DNA of 32,580 nt from a virus. Both the position numbers and the translations under genes were made by a program. How positions within the stretch are numbered: the stretch's first letter is position 1; each line of letters starts with the position of its first letter. This document shows, one piece after another, positions 1-6,860 of this stretch. The notes under the pieces are model-generated. The model saw nothing but the letters and a program-made list of their open reading frames with translations, had not been told where the DNA came from and made no database searches. The stretch covers positions 1-32,580 of the IMG/VR virus record IMGVR_UViG_3300032607_001599; one strand, written 5' to 3'.

Positions 1-507
1 ATAAATCATACCAGCAGCTTCTTGAACTTTTGATTTAAGTGCTGTCTCAAAAACTGTTTTTGCTCTTTCTTTGAACTCTTCGGAAAGATCTTCATTTCCG
101 AAGAGTGCTTTAACGTCTTCTTCTACATCAAATTCAATTTCCTCCTCCTCTTCCTCTTCTTCAAAATCCTCTTCGGTTTCTTCTCCACTTTCCTCTACAA
201 TTTCCTCTTCATATTCCAACTCTTCTTCTTCTGCTGTCATTGCCTTAGCATTGACGATATCTCTAACAGTTGCAATATTTGGATTGGCAAGTTTGGCCGA
301 ATCGTCGGTAGATCTATAATTATCTGGTGTTGGCCCACCAAGATCAGTGATAGATTGTCCTGGAGTAGCGGAAACAAATCCCGCACTGTTCATCATCGGA
401 TCTCCAGGTTGTGCTGTAGCATTTACCGCCGATTTTGTGGATTTAGTTGCTTTAGTTGAGGCAGACATTGGTGCAGCACCCATTTCTTGTAAATTACCAG
501 TTGACAT
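1..507 (-). CDS. gp22: Prohead core scaffold protein gp22, C-terminus beyond left edge
   Basis: The ATG at 507 opens a frame that runs without a stop to base 1, giving 169 residues; the C-terminus lies outside the window. The N-terminal third is rich in Ala, Ser, Thr and Pro. Residues about 95-130 are an almost unbroken run of Glu and Asp, and the frame continues into the segment DVKALFGNEDLSEEFKE and then a helical KTVFETALKSKVQEA. This acidic, helical make-up and the place directly after gp21 fit the T4 scaffold, which fills the prohead and is then degraded by gp21. LQE at residues 6-8 fits the (L/I)xE cleavage rule of that protease. A GGAGAG ribosome site sits about 8 bases before the ATG, and an exact late promoter lies at 553-560. 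The major capsid gene gp23 would be expected next, beyond the edge. Confidence 0.9.
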   Translation of the reverse strand, partial: MSTGNLQEMGAAPMSASTKATKSTKSAVNATAQPGDPMMNSAGFVSATPGQSITDLGGPTPDNYRSTDDSAKLANPNIATVRDIVNAKAMTAEEEELEYEEEIVEESGEETEEDFEEEEEEEEIEFDVEEDVKALFGNEDLSEEFKERAKTVFETALKSKVQEAAGMIY

Positions 508-552
508 TTAGATCTCTCCGAATAAAATTAGCTATATCTTTATTCTATTATT

Positions 553-560
553 TATTTATA
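553..560 (-). promoter_or_regulatory. T4-type late promoter for gp22
   Basis: Exact TATAAATA on the minus strand, in the gap between the gp21 stop and the gp22 start, 45 bases before the gp22 ATG. T4-like phages use this box with a phage-coded sigma (gp55) for late genes. Having its own promoter fits the high dose of scaffold and capsid protein needed. Confidence 0.65.
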
Positions 561-562
561 AA

Positions 563-1207
563 TTAAAGATTTCTTAGATAGTTATTGAACAGTCCCAAAA
601 GTTTTTGTTCATTTAATTTTTTATCTGGACTCATTTTCATTGTTAGAAGTCCATTTAAAGTTTGTTCAGCAAGTCTTCCGTTTTGCCAAACCCATTCCTT
701 CCCTTCCATAATACCTTGTACAAAGGCATCAGGGGCAGAAGGATCTGATACAATATCAGCAGCTGTGGATAACATAAAGTCATCACCAACGTATTTAACA
801 CCATTGCGTTCAATAAGAGATCCGACACCTCTAGATGAAACGCCAAGTTTCACTCCCTCGTCAAGAAGAGATTTAGCAATATTTCCCATTGGGGTATCAA
901 GAATTTTTGCTTTACCAATGAAGTTATTGCCCTCAGATTTTAAACTTGTAATCATGTGAGACACGCGATCCAAATTTACAGTAGGTCCATCTGGATGACC
1001 CAACTCTCCCAATGCTCTACCACAGGTTATATACTTATCAGTATACTTTTTAACTTCTCTTTCTAAAATTGGAAAGGGATAACAACGACCATTTCTATTT
1101 GTAACTTCAGCTTGAAGAAATGGTCCAGTAATATACAAATTAGTTTTACCGTTTTTTTCTTCCTTAATTACTTTAATAGATTCAATCTGTTCTGTGATTA
1201 GTTTCAT
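563..1207 (-). CDS. gp21: Prohead core protease gp21
   Basis: 214 residues, the usual size for T4-like prohead proteases (peptidase family S77 in T4). It cleaves scaffold and capsid proteins inside the prohead after (L/I)xE. Visible landmarks: NRNGRCYPFPIL at about 38-48, the His motif GELGHPDGP with His71 as likely catalytic base, GVSSRG with Ser124/Ser125 as candidate nucleophile, and ADIVSDPSAPDA near residues 150-161, which probably supplies the third catalytic residue. ITE at residues 4-6, LAE at 179-181 and LNE at 198-200 are possible self-cleavage sites, as known for T4 gp21. The ATG follows the stop of the 177-residue gene by two bases (TAATCATG), so the two are probably translated together. 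The assignment of catalytic residues is by motif only. Confidence 0.95.
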   Translation of the reverse strand: MKLITEQIESIKVIKEEKNGKTNLYITGPFLQAEVTNRNGRCYPFPILEREVKKYTDKYITCGRALGELGHPDGPTVNLDRVSHMITSLKSEGNNFIGKAKILDTPMGNIAKSLLDEGVKLGVSSRGVGSLIERNGVKYVGDDFMLSTAADIVSDPSAPDAFVQGIMEGKEWVWQNGRLAEQTLNGLLTMKMSPDKKLNEQKLLGLFNNYLRNL

Positions 1208-1209
1208 GA

Positions 1210-1743
1210 TTATGCCTGGGAGGTGATTTGAACTTGTGAAATTTGTGCATAACCAGATGAATTTCCAAAAGTATTAACTACCACAGATCTTCTTGCATCA
1301 GCATTTCCAGTAAACGCTGCAGCTGCAGAAGTATCGAATGAAACTGTAATTGATTCTGAACCTGGAGTTGCATTTAATGTCGTAATCAATTTGTGACTAC
1401 AGTTATAATTAGCAACCGAAGATCCAGTAACTGTTACAAAATCACCAACGAGAAATGGATTTCCAGCGTTTCCACTGAAAGTATAAACAGTTGATGCGCC
1501 TGTGGTTGCAGCACTCACTTGATTTGATGCAACTCTGTCTTTTAAAATTGCAACATCAGATGTCGGAACAAAATAATCATTTCTGGATGCTGTTGCAGTT
1601 GCTGTAGATGCAATTCCAACATGAGATGCAACTGAGGTTGCAATTCTTAAAAATCCAGTTTGTAATGAAATGGGAATAGATGTTGATCCAGCCCCTGCTA
1701 AAATTGCAACCGTAGTTCCTGTTCCTACTGTTTTATGTGCCAT
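1210..1743 (-). CDS. Unknown virion protein between gp67 and gp21
   Basis: 177 residues, rich in Ala, Ser, Thr, Val and Gly, with no membrane segment and no recognised enzyme motif. The composition suggests an all-beta structural protein. The N-terminal part, with FLRIATSVASHVGIAS (31-46) and then a YFVP segment before VAILK, resembles a short beta domain seen in various phage virion proteins; this is a pattern judgement only. The C-terminal part has FVTVTGSSVANYN and ends SQVQITSQA. T4 carries gene 68, a core protein, at this spot, but this protein is not charged or helical like a core protein. Its ATG overlaps the gp67 stop (TAATG), so it is co-translated with prohead genes. A head decoration or capsid-associated role is a guess from position. 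I see no (L/I)xE protease site. Confidence 0.75.
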   Translation of the reverse strand: MAHKTVGTGTTVAILAGAGSTSIPISLQTGFLRIATSVASHVGIASTATATASRNDYFVPTSDVAILKDRVASNQVSAATTGASTVYTFSGNAGNPFLVGDFVTVTGSSVANYNCSHKLITTLNATPGSESITVSFDTSAAAAFTGNADARRSVVVNTFGNSSGYAQISQVQITSQA

Positions 1744-1925
1744 TACTCTTCGTCTACCTCTAGTTGTGATGGGTCAAACATTTGTGCCGCAACATAGGGG
1801 CGGATTTCATCAATCATACTCACAGATTTATCAAACAACATTTGTTTAATATTGTTTGAAAGATCATTAGGTGATGCATCCGACATAATCATATCAATAA
1901 ATTCAGAAGTTTCCATAAAATTCAT
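1743..1925 (-). CDS. gp67: Prohead core protein gp67 (probable)
   Basis: 60 residues between portal and protease, exactly where T4 and cyanophages carry gene 67. The sequence is short, helical and acidic at its end (QLEVDEE), with the central stretch IKQMLFDKSVSMIDEIRPYVA, the helix and proline pattern I associate with cyanophage gp67. In T4, gp67 is a minor core component needed for proper head shape. Two starts are possible: the ATG at 1925 or the one at 1916 (METSEF). No clear Shine-Dalgarno precedes either. A late promoter at 1936-1943 lies so close that the leader would be very short. The stop overlaps the next ATG by one base. Confidence 0.75.
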   Translation of the reverse strand: MNFMETSEFIDMIMSDASPNDLSNNIKQMLFDKSVSMIDEIRPYVAAQMFDPSQLEVDEE

Positions 1926-1935
1926 AGTTTTTAAT

Positions 1936-1943
1936 TATTTATA
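1936..1943 (-). promoter_or_regulatory. T4-type late promoter for gp67, the 177-aa gene and gp21
   Basis: Exact TATAAATA on the minus strand, overlapping the gp20 stop codon (TAA at 1939-1941). It lies only 10 bases before the gp67 ATG, so transcripts would start a few bases before that codon and have almost no leader for gp67. Confidence 0.55.
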
Positions 1944-3705
1944 ATTTTTCTGCTTTGGTTTTTTTAATCTCAGGTGCCTCAGTTGCTTTTCCCGATTTAT
2001 CAGTATCTGGATCCTTTGTTCCCTTTCCTAATCCAATCTCAAGATCTTTTGCATTTTGAGATTGAGTTTTCTTAATCAGTTTAGATCCAGTATCCTTAAC
2101 ATAATCCATGGTCATGCCAGTTGCTGTATCAATCTCTGGTGCAGGTGGTGGTATGAGACCAATAGATTTTTCATATTCCATTCGTTGATCCATTTCAACA
2201 ATTTCTTGATCTGTTTGATGTAAAACATTTCTACGAATATAATCCATAGAATAATATTTACCAATATATGGTTCCATTAATGGGAGAAGATTTATTCTTT
2301 CGCCTAACAATTCATTTTGTTTTAATTCTGCAAAATGATTATCATACAAGTAATCATATTGAATATGATCACTCATTTGCTCCCATTCTTCGGGAGTAAT
2401 AATATTTTTTAGAATTAACTGAGTTCTTAGCATATCATGAAAAAGAGCACTAAATCTTTTTCTCAATCTTCCAACAAATCTTGAGAATTGAATTTCATCT
2501 CTAAGAATTTCTGAAGATCTTCCAAGATTAAACCCGCTGTCTGCACCAATTCTAGATTCTGGAATTCCTAATGCACGATATAGTTTCTTTTGGAAGTATT
2601 CAACGTCAGCAAGTTCTCCTAGATTCTGTCCCCCAGGAAGTGTAGTGATTTCTGTCCCACGACCACCCTCTCTACGTGGCAACCAGAAATCTTCAAGCAT
2701 ACTCATATGCTTTTTGTCATCACGAATTTCTCCAGTATTAGCATCGTAAACTAACTTATTACGATAGCGAGACATCACTTCTTTTAGATATTGTTCCGCC
2801 TTTACTTTAGGAAGATTACCTACATCGATATAGAAAATTCTTCTTTCTGGAGCACGAGACATTCTATAAATTACAAGACTATCTTCAATCATACGAAGTT
2901 GATTGAGTGCCTTAATTGATTTATGTAAATATGACAGAACATTCTGTTTGTTTCGATCTACAAGACCAGAACTTACATAAGCAATTGCGTCTTTAGCAAT
3001 TTTAACACCTTTTCCGTAACCTCCACCACCAGAGTTTCCTGCCGACGACGAAGAATACCCAGTCAACGTAGGAGTATAAACAAAATACTCTTCAATATCA
3101 GGAAAATCGAAAGATGTAGCATCTGTTTTTCCAAAAATATTATTAATGGACGAGGTATTTGAAATATTAACCGTAGATGCGTATCCATCTTTCTTCTTAA
3201 GTTCACGAATGAACCTAATTTTCATAGCGTCAATATATCTAATTTCCTTTATTCCTTCTTGAGGATTATCGAGATCAATAACCTTGTGATAATAAAGTCT
3301 GCCATCTACATACCAATTTCTAAAAATCTCATGGCATTTTTTATCAAAGTCCATAAGATCTTTGATATATTGAAACTCGCTCCTGATGATTGATTTTATA
3401 TCTTCACTAATTGGAAGATTTGATAATTCAATTTGAACTGGAGAATCATTTAGGTCTGCAACGATTGCTTCACTAACAACGTCCTCAATAGCACGATCAC
3501 ATTCTGGATGCAATGCCATTTCACGATATCTTTTCAATAAGTCATATTCACTTTTGTAGACACCTTCAATGTCCACATACTGACCATAAAACCCACTACT
3601 AACATAATAATCAGCCCCATCCTCATTTGATTGAGCAACAGGACTGATTTGTTTTTTAGGTTTAGGGGTGGAATCAGTTATAGAAAATCCAAATAATCCA
3701 GCCAT
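1939..3705 (-). CDS. gp20: Portal vertex protein gp20
   Basis: 588 residues, somewhat longer than T4 gp20 (524). The dodecameric portal sits at one capsid vertex, starts head assembly, and is the channel for packaging and ejection. Recognisable T4/cyanophage portal segments: SYLHKSIKALNQLRMIEDS, then YRMSRAPERRIFYIDVGN, SRYRNKLVYDANTGEIRDD and DFWLPRREGGRGTEI, followed by LGIPESRIG, in the same order as in T4 gp20. The last about 40 residues are Lys-, Glu- and Asp-rich and look flexible. A Ser/Gly-rich loop (GYSSSSAGNSGGGGYGKG) near residue 220 is probably exposed. Gene 20 is the classic marker used to survey marine myoviruses. The ATG at 3705 gives the conserved start MAGLFGFSI. Confidence 0.97.
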   Translation of the reverse strand: MAGLFGFSITDSTPKPKKQISPVAQSNEDGADYYVSSGFYGQYVDIEGVYKSEYDLLKRYREMALHPECDRAIEDVVSEAIVADLNDSPVQIELSNLPISEDIKSIIRSEFQYIKDLMDFDKKCHEIFRNWYVDGRLYYHKVIDLDNPQEGIKEIRYIDAMKIRFIRELKKKDGYASTVNISNTSSINNIFGKTDATSFDFPDIEEYFVYTPTLTGYSSSSAGNSGGGGYGKGVKIAKDAIAYVSSGLVDRNKQNVLSYLHKSIKALNQLRMIEDSLVIYRMSRAPERRIFYIDVGNLPKVKAEQYLKEVMSRYRNKLVYDANTGEIRDDKKHMSMLEDFWLPRREGGRGTEITTLPGGQNLGELADVEYFQKKLYRALGIPESRIGADSGFNLGRSSEILRDEIQFSRFVGRLRKRFSALFHDMLRTQLILKNIITPEEWEQMSDHIQYDYLYDNHFAELKQNELLGERINLLPLMEPYIGKYYSMDYIRRNVLHQTDQEIVEMDQRMEYEKSIGLIPPPAPEIDTATGMTMDYVKDTGSKLIKKTQSQNAKDLEIGLGKGTKDPDTDKSGKATEAPEIKKTKAEKL

Positions 3706-3718
3706 ATTATAAGATTTG

Positions 3719-3739
3719 AATAGTTAGTGTCTAACTATT
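3719..3739. repeat. Perfect inverted repeat in the gp19-gp20 gap
   Basis: AATAGTTAG, a three-base loop TGT, then CTAACTATT: a 9-bp AT-rich stem between the gp19 stop and the gp20 ATG. On the minus-strand transcript no U-run follows, so it does not look like a standard intrinsic terminator. It overlaps the variant late promoter at 3736-3743. It could be an RNA-processing or partial-termination hairpin. Confidence 0.6.
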
Positions 3740-3743
3740 TATC
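3736..3743 (-). promoter_or_regulatory. Possible late promoter for gp20 (variant)
   Basis: GATAAATA on the minus strand, one mismatch from the late consensus, 30 bases before the gp20 ATG and in the short gap after gp19. Position supports it; AT-rich background weakens it. Confidence 0.4.
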
Positions 3744-3744
3744 A

Positions 3745-4377
3745 CTACCGTACTTGGACGTTTCTGTTTCCATCATATGCTTCCCAATATTGCACTTGAA
3801 GATCCACAGTAAATTCTTCAATACTGCTGTTATCAGCATAGGAAAGTGGAATTGCGGAAACATTAGTTGGGAATAATCCATACATGTGATATGCTCTAAG
3901 TACCGGAATAATTTCCCCACTATCAATGGCAGTTTGCATTGGAGCGCGTCCAAGTTGATACACCCAGGCATCGCGTTGATAATTTGCTGGATTTACTTCA
4001 CCAGCATTGTCCAAACTTTTACTCATAAAGTTAATCCATCTTTCAAATGCACCTCTAATAATGAAGTCCGTATCATTAATTACAGTGATAGACCAAGGAT
4101 CAAATGTTCTATCCCCAGCAATTTTAAGTTCTCTTCCTCTAAAAGGAACAGAAATTGGAGCAATTGTTGATGCTGGAAGTGCTGCCGATTTTGCTAAAAA
4201 TTTAATTCTATCTGTCAAGGTAGACTCTGAAACTCCACTAGGAATAACGATATCTGGGAAAGCAATTTCGCATTCAAATAAATTAGCGCGAACTCCTCCT
4301 CCACTTAATCTACCTTTAAAGTTGTCGAGGAATCTACCCTCGCCCCCAGTATTTGGAACTTGTTGAAAAGATGCCAT
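3745..4377 (-). CDS. gp19: Tail tube protein gp19
   Basis: 210 residues; T4 gp19 has 163. It forms the hexameric rings of the inner tail tube through which DNA passes. The central block FRGRELKIAGDRTFDPWSIT followed by NDTDFIIRGAFERWINFM matches the most conserved part of T4 gp19 (FRGK..KLAG.., NDTDF, AFERW). The N-terminus begins MASFQQVPNTGG and the C-terminus holds VDLQVQYWEAYDG, the usual last tube strand. It follows the sheath gene gp18 and precedes the portal gene, the standard T4-like order. Confidence 0.96.
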   Translation of the reverse strand: MASFQQVPNTGGEGRFLDNFKGRLSGGGVRANLFECEIAFPDIVIPSGVSESTLTDRIKFLAKSAALPASTIAPISVPFRGRELKIAGDRTFDPWSITVINDTDFIIRGAFERWINFMSKSLDNAGEVNPANYQRDAWVYQLGRAPMQTAIDSGEIIPVLRAYHMYGLFPTNVSAIPLSYADNSSIEEFTVDLQVQYWEAYDGNRNVQVR

Positions 4378-4401
4378 TTTGTTCTCCGATGTTTATAGGT
4401 T

Positions 4402-4409
4402 AATTTATA
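4402..4409 (-). promoter_or_regulatory. Possible late promoter for gp19 (variant)
   Basis: TATAAATT on the minus strand, one mismatch from the late consensus, 24 bases before the gp19 ATG and just after the gp18 coding end. Confidence 0.4.
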
Positions 4410-4411
4410 AT

Positions 4412-6805
4412 TTAAACTCTTCCAATGATTTCTTCGAATGATACCCCAGTTCTGGTAGCAACGAAGGTAAGTCCAATGAAATTAATACTACGAGCAGGCT
4501 TGACATAAATTTCTGCTATAAACTCATTGGCGTCAATCACAGTTGGAGTGTTGTTAGTTTCATCGCAAATCACGATGAAATCTTGAATTCCACGTTTTGC
4601 TTTAACATCACGGAGAAATGGTTCAACAATATTAACAAAATTGGTTCTGGTAAGAGCATCATTAAATTCAAATAGTGATGCTCTTGATGCCCTTTCAATT
4701 GAATCTTCAATGGTAATGAATAGTCTACGAACATTGATTCTATCAAATGCAGATCCTACTGTAAGTCCAGTCTTATCACCAAATAAAATAATTCCAGATC
4801 CAGGTGTAAACACCACAGGGTTGATTCTTTTAGGATAAAGAAGATCCCTTTCAGTTTGGCCTGGGTTGTATGCAAGTTTAACTGCATTATTAATGACGCC
4901 TCTTCTTATGCCAGCAGGAGAGAACCAAGTGAAATCAGTGATTCCAGTTCTTGCCATACACCCAGCAATGTCAGCATTCAGTGGAATGTATCTAAATTTA
5001 TTAGAGAATCTATCATACTGGTACTTATAACCACTATCAAACACAGCATATGAAGATGAAGATAGGGCATCAAAGAATGAAATTACATTTGTAGTTTGAG
5101 TTGAGATATTTGCAATTGGAGATGGAGATGAACCACCAGCACCAGGATCAACAAGAACTGCAGATCTCTGTGGGGAAATACACGCAATACAATCTTTTCT
5201 TGCTTCAGCAATTTGAATTAGTTTGTTCGCTTTGGCTTGAGTTTGTTCCTTACTACCAAATCCAGGACCTTGAATTAGGAAATTAATTGGATATTCTCTT
5301 TTATTTAAAAATAAATCATATCCAGCAATTAAATCACCTAAAGTTGTTTCAAATCTTGGATTAGCAGAATCATTAGCAGCATAGTTATTGCCACCAGTGA
5401 GAGCAAAAGTTTGTGCTCCTGAAGCATGGAATGTTACGCTTTGAGCGTTTAATCCTGCTTGTCCCGCCGCAGTAGTTATAGTCGTAATACCAGAACTAAA
5501 TCCTGTTGGATTGCCTAACTCAGAATCTCCAGCATATATGTATGCTGAGTTATCTGCTACAAAATCTTTATAATAGATTGGTCCTGAAGTTGATGATGTT
5601 GCGTCTTTTGCTTTTGAAAGACCAACAAATTTTTCAAGAATAGTTCCTGGAGTTCCAGAAATAGTTCCATTGTCATCAACTACAACAACATGAAATTCAT
5701 CATTCTTCGAATTTCTTTCTCGGGCAAAATTGCTAGTTTTTGGTTTTTCAGCAACTTCTTTCCAGAAGATATTTGAGTTTACTAAGTTTAACGATTGCTC
5801 ATTGTACCAATCTGTTACTGAGGTTGCACTAAACTGTGATCCAACTCCAATATTACTGAAGGTAACCGCTGTACCAATACCAAGAACAGAACCAACAGTA
5901 GATGCTGCTCCGATTTGGACAAAAGTAGCTCCAACAGATACCACAGGTAGTGTTGTCATTGTTCCAGGACCAACAACACTGATTGAACTTCCTACGGAAA
6001 CTCCAGTGGTACTGGTAACAAAAATAATGGTAGAGCCAATAGCAACAGTATCGCTAATAGTGGTTGTTAAGAAATTAACAGCTGGAAATACAGTGGATCC
6101 AATATTTAAAGTACTTGCGGTAAATGCATACGCACCATTTTCTGAATACGTAACTGCAGTTTCTGTATTCCCCGATGATACTTGACTTACAATTTTTACT
6201 GATACATTAGATGCACCTATTTCAGTAACAATTCCTTTTAGAAATCCGGTAAGTACTGATGTTGTTCCTACTCCCGCAACAACAGTAGTATTTGCTTGAG
6301 TGATTGCAGCTCCCACTACAATATTAGCGTTGGAGGTGTTAACTCCACTAATAATCTGATCTGCTAATGAATCAACTACACAAACTTTAATTCCGTTGGC
6401 CCAAGACCCAGGATCTTTTGCTGCCCAATACCAAGTACCCGCAGTAGTATAATTACTTTGGTAATCATCATAATTTTTTATTGATAAAGTTACTGATGTT
6501 ACTGCAATACCAACGTTGGCATTGTTTAAGTTAGCATCATTAACTCTAACTACTTGTAAAATTCCGCCATAAGTCAAATAGTTTGACGCAGATAACCAAT
6601 ACTCATATTGGTTATCATTTTCTGATGGCTTCCCAAAAATATCAATTAATTTTTTCTCATTATCAATAAGTGTAGGTTCTTCTACTGGACCCCTTGCAAA
6701 GGGCGCTGCGATAGCTCCTGTGGTAGTAGTTACACTATCAATGCGTCCTTGCGTTAAATCAACTTCTCTAACCTTTGTTCCAGGCGATACTAACCCTATC
6801 GGCAT
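4412..6805 (-). CDS. gp18: Contractile tail sheath protein gp18
   Basis: 797 residues against 659 in T4. The sheath surrounds the gp19 tube and contracts to drive it through the cell envelope. Diagnostic parts: N-terminal SPGTKVREVDLTQ with TTTGAIAAPFARGPVEEPTL; the central ERNSKNDEFHVVVVD; TWFSPAGIRRGVI and ERDLLYPKRINPVVF; and a C-terminal block ending IYVKPARSINFIGLTFVAT, which forms the conserved inner sheath fold. Roughly residues 230-325 look like an extra outer-domain insertion rich in Val, Thr, Ser and Gly, with the phrase IGSTIIFVTSTTGVSVGS that recurs in similar form in the right-hand giant protein. An exact late promoter lies upstream at 6842-6849. Confidence 0.97.
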   Translation of the reverse strand: MPIGLVSPGTKVREVDLTQGRIDSVTTTTGAIAAPFARGPVEEPTLIDNEKKLIDIFGKPSENDNQYEYWLSASNYLTYGGILQVVRVNDANLNNANVGIAVTSVTLSIKNYDDYQSNYTTAGTWYWAAKDPGSWANGIKVCVVDSLADQIISGVNTSNANIVVGAAITQANTTVVAGVGTTSVLTGFLKGIVTEIGASNVSVKIVSQVSSGNTETAVTYSENGAYAFTASTLNIGSTVFPAVNFLTTTISDTVAIGSTIIFVTSTTGVSVGSSISVVGPGTMTTLPVVSVGATFVQIGAASTVGSVLGIGTAVTFSNIGVGSQFSATSVTDWYNEQSLNLVNSNIFWKEVAEKPKTSNFARERNSKNDEFHVVVVDDNGTISGTPGTILEKFVGLSKAKDATSSTSGPIYYKDFVADNSAYIYAGDSELGNPTGFSSGITTITTAAGQAGLNAQSVTFHASGAQTFALTGGNNYAANDSANPRFETTLGDLIAGYDLFLNKREYPINFLIQGPGFGSKEQTQAKANKLIQIAEARKDCIACISPQRSAVLVDPGAGGSSPSPIANISTQTTNVISFFDALSSSSYAVFDSGYKYQYDRFSNKFRYIPLNADIAGCMARTGITDFTWFSPAGIRRGVINNAVKLAYNPGQTERDLLYPKRINPVVFTPGSGIILFGDKTGLTVGSAFDRINVRRLFITIEDSIERASRASLFEFNDALTRTNFVNIVEPFLRDVKAKRGIQDFIVICDETNNTPTVIDANEFIAEIYVKPARSINFIGLTFVATRTGVSFEEIIGRV

Positions 6806-6841
6806 TTTAATCCCTCTGATGAATCATCATTGCTCTAAAAT

Positions 6842-6849
6842 TATTTATA
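6842..6849 (-). promoter_or_regulatory. T4-type late promoter for gp18
   Basis: Exact TATAAATA on the minus strand in the 55-base gap between gp17 and gp18, 36 bases before the gp18 ATG. A 12-base palindrome (ATGTTTAAACAT, 6857-6868) lies just upstream over the gp17 stop. Confidence 0.65.
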
Positions 6850-6860
6850 AAATAATATGT

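Noticed and set aside
71-319. Plus-strand open frame coding for a serine-rich peptide
   Set aside because: It is the mirror of the Glu/Asp-rich run of gp22 (GAA/GAG read as TTC/CTC in another frame). Low complexity and no independent start signal.
585-959. Plus-strand open frame of 124 codons opposite gp21
   Set aside because: gp21 on the other strand is fully conserved and explains the sequence; the antisense product has no known pattern.
5730-6185. Plus-strand open frame of 151 codons opposite gp18
   Set aside because: Antisense shadow of the Val/Thr-rich sheath insertion, with no promoter or ribosome site.
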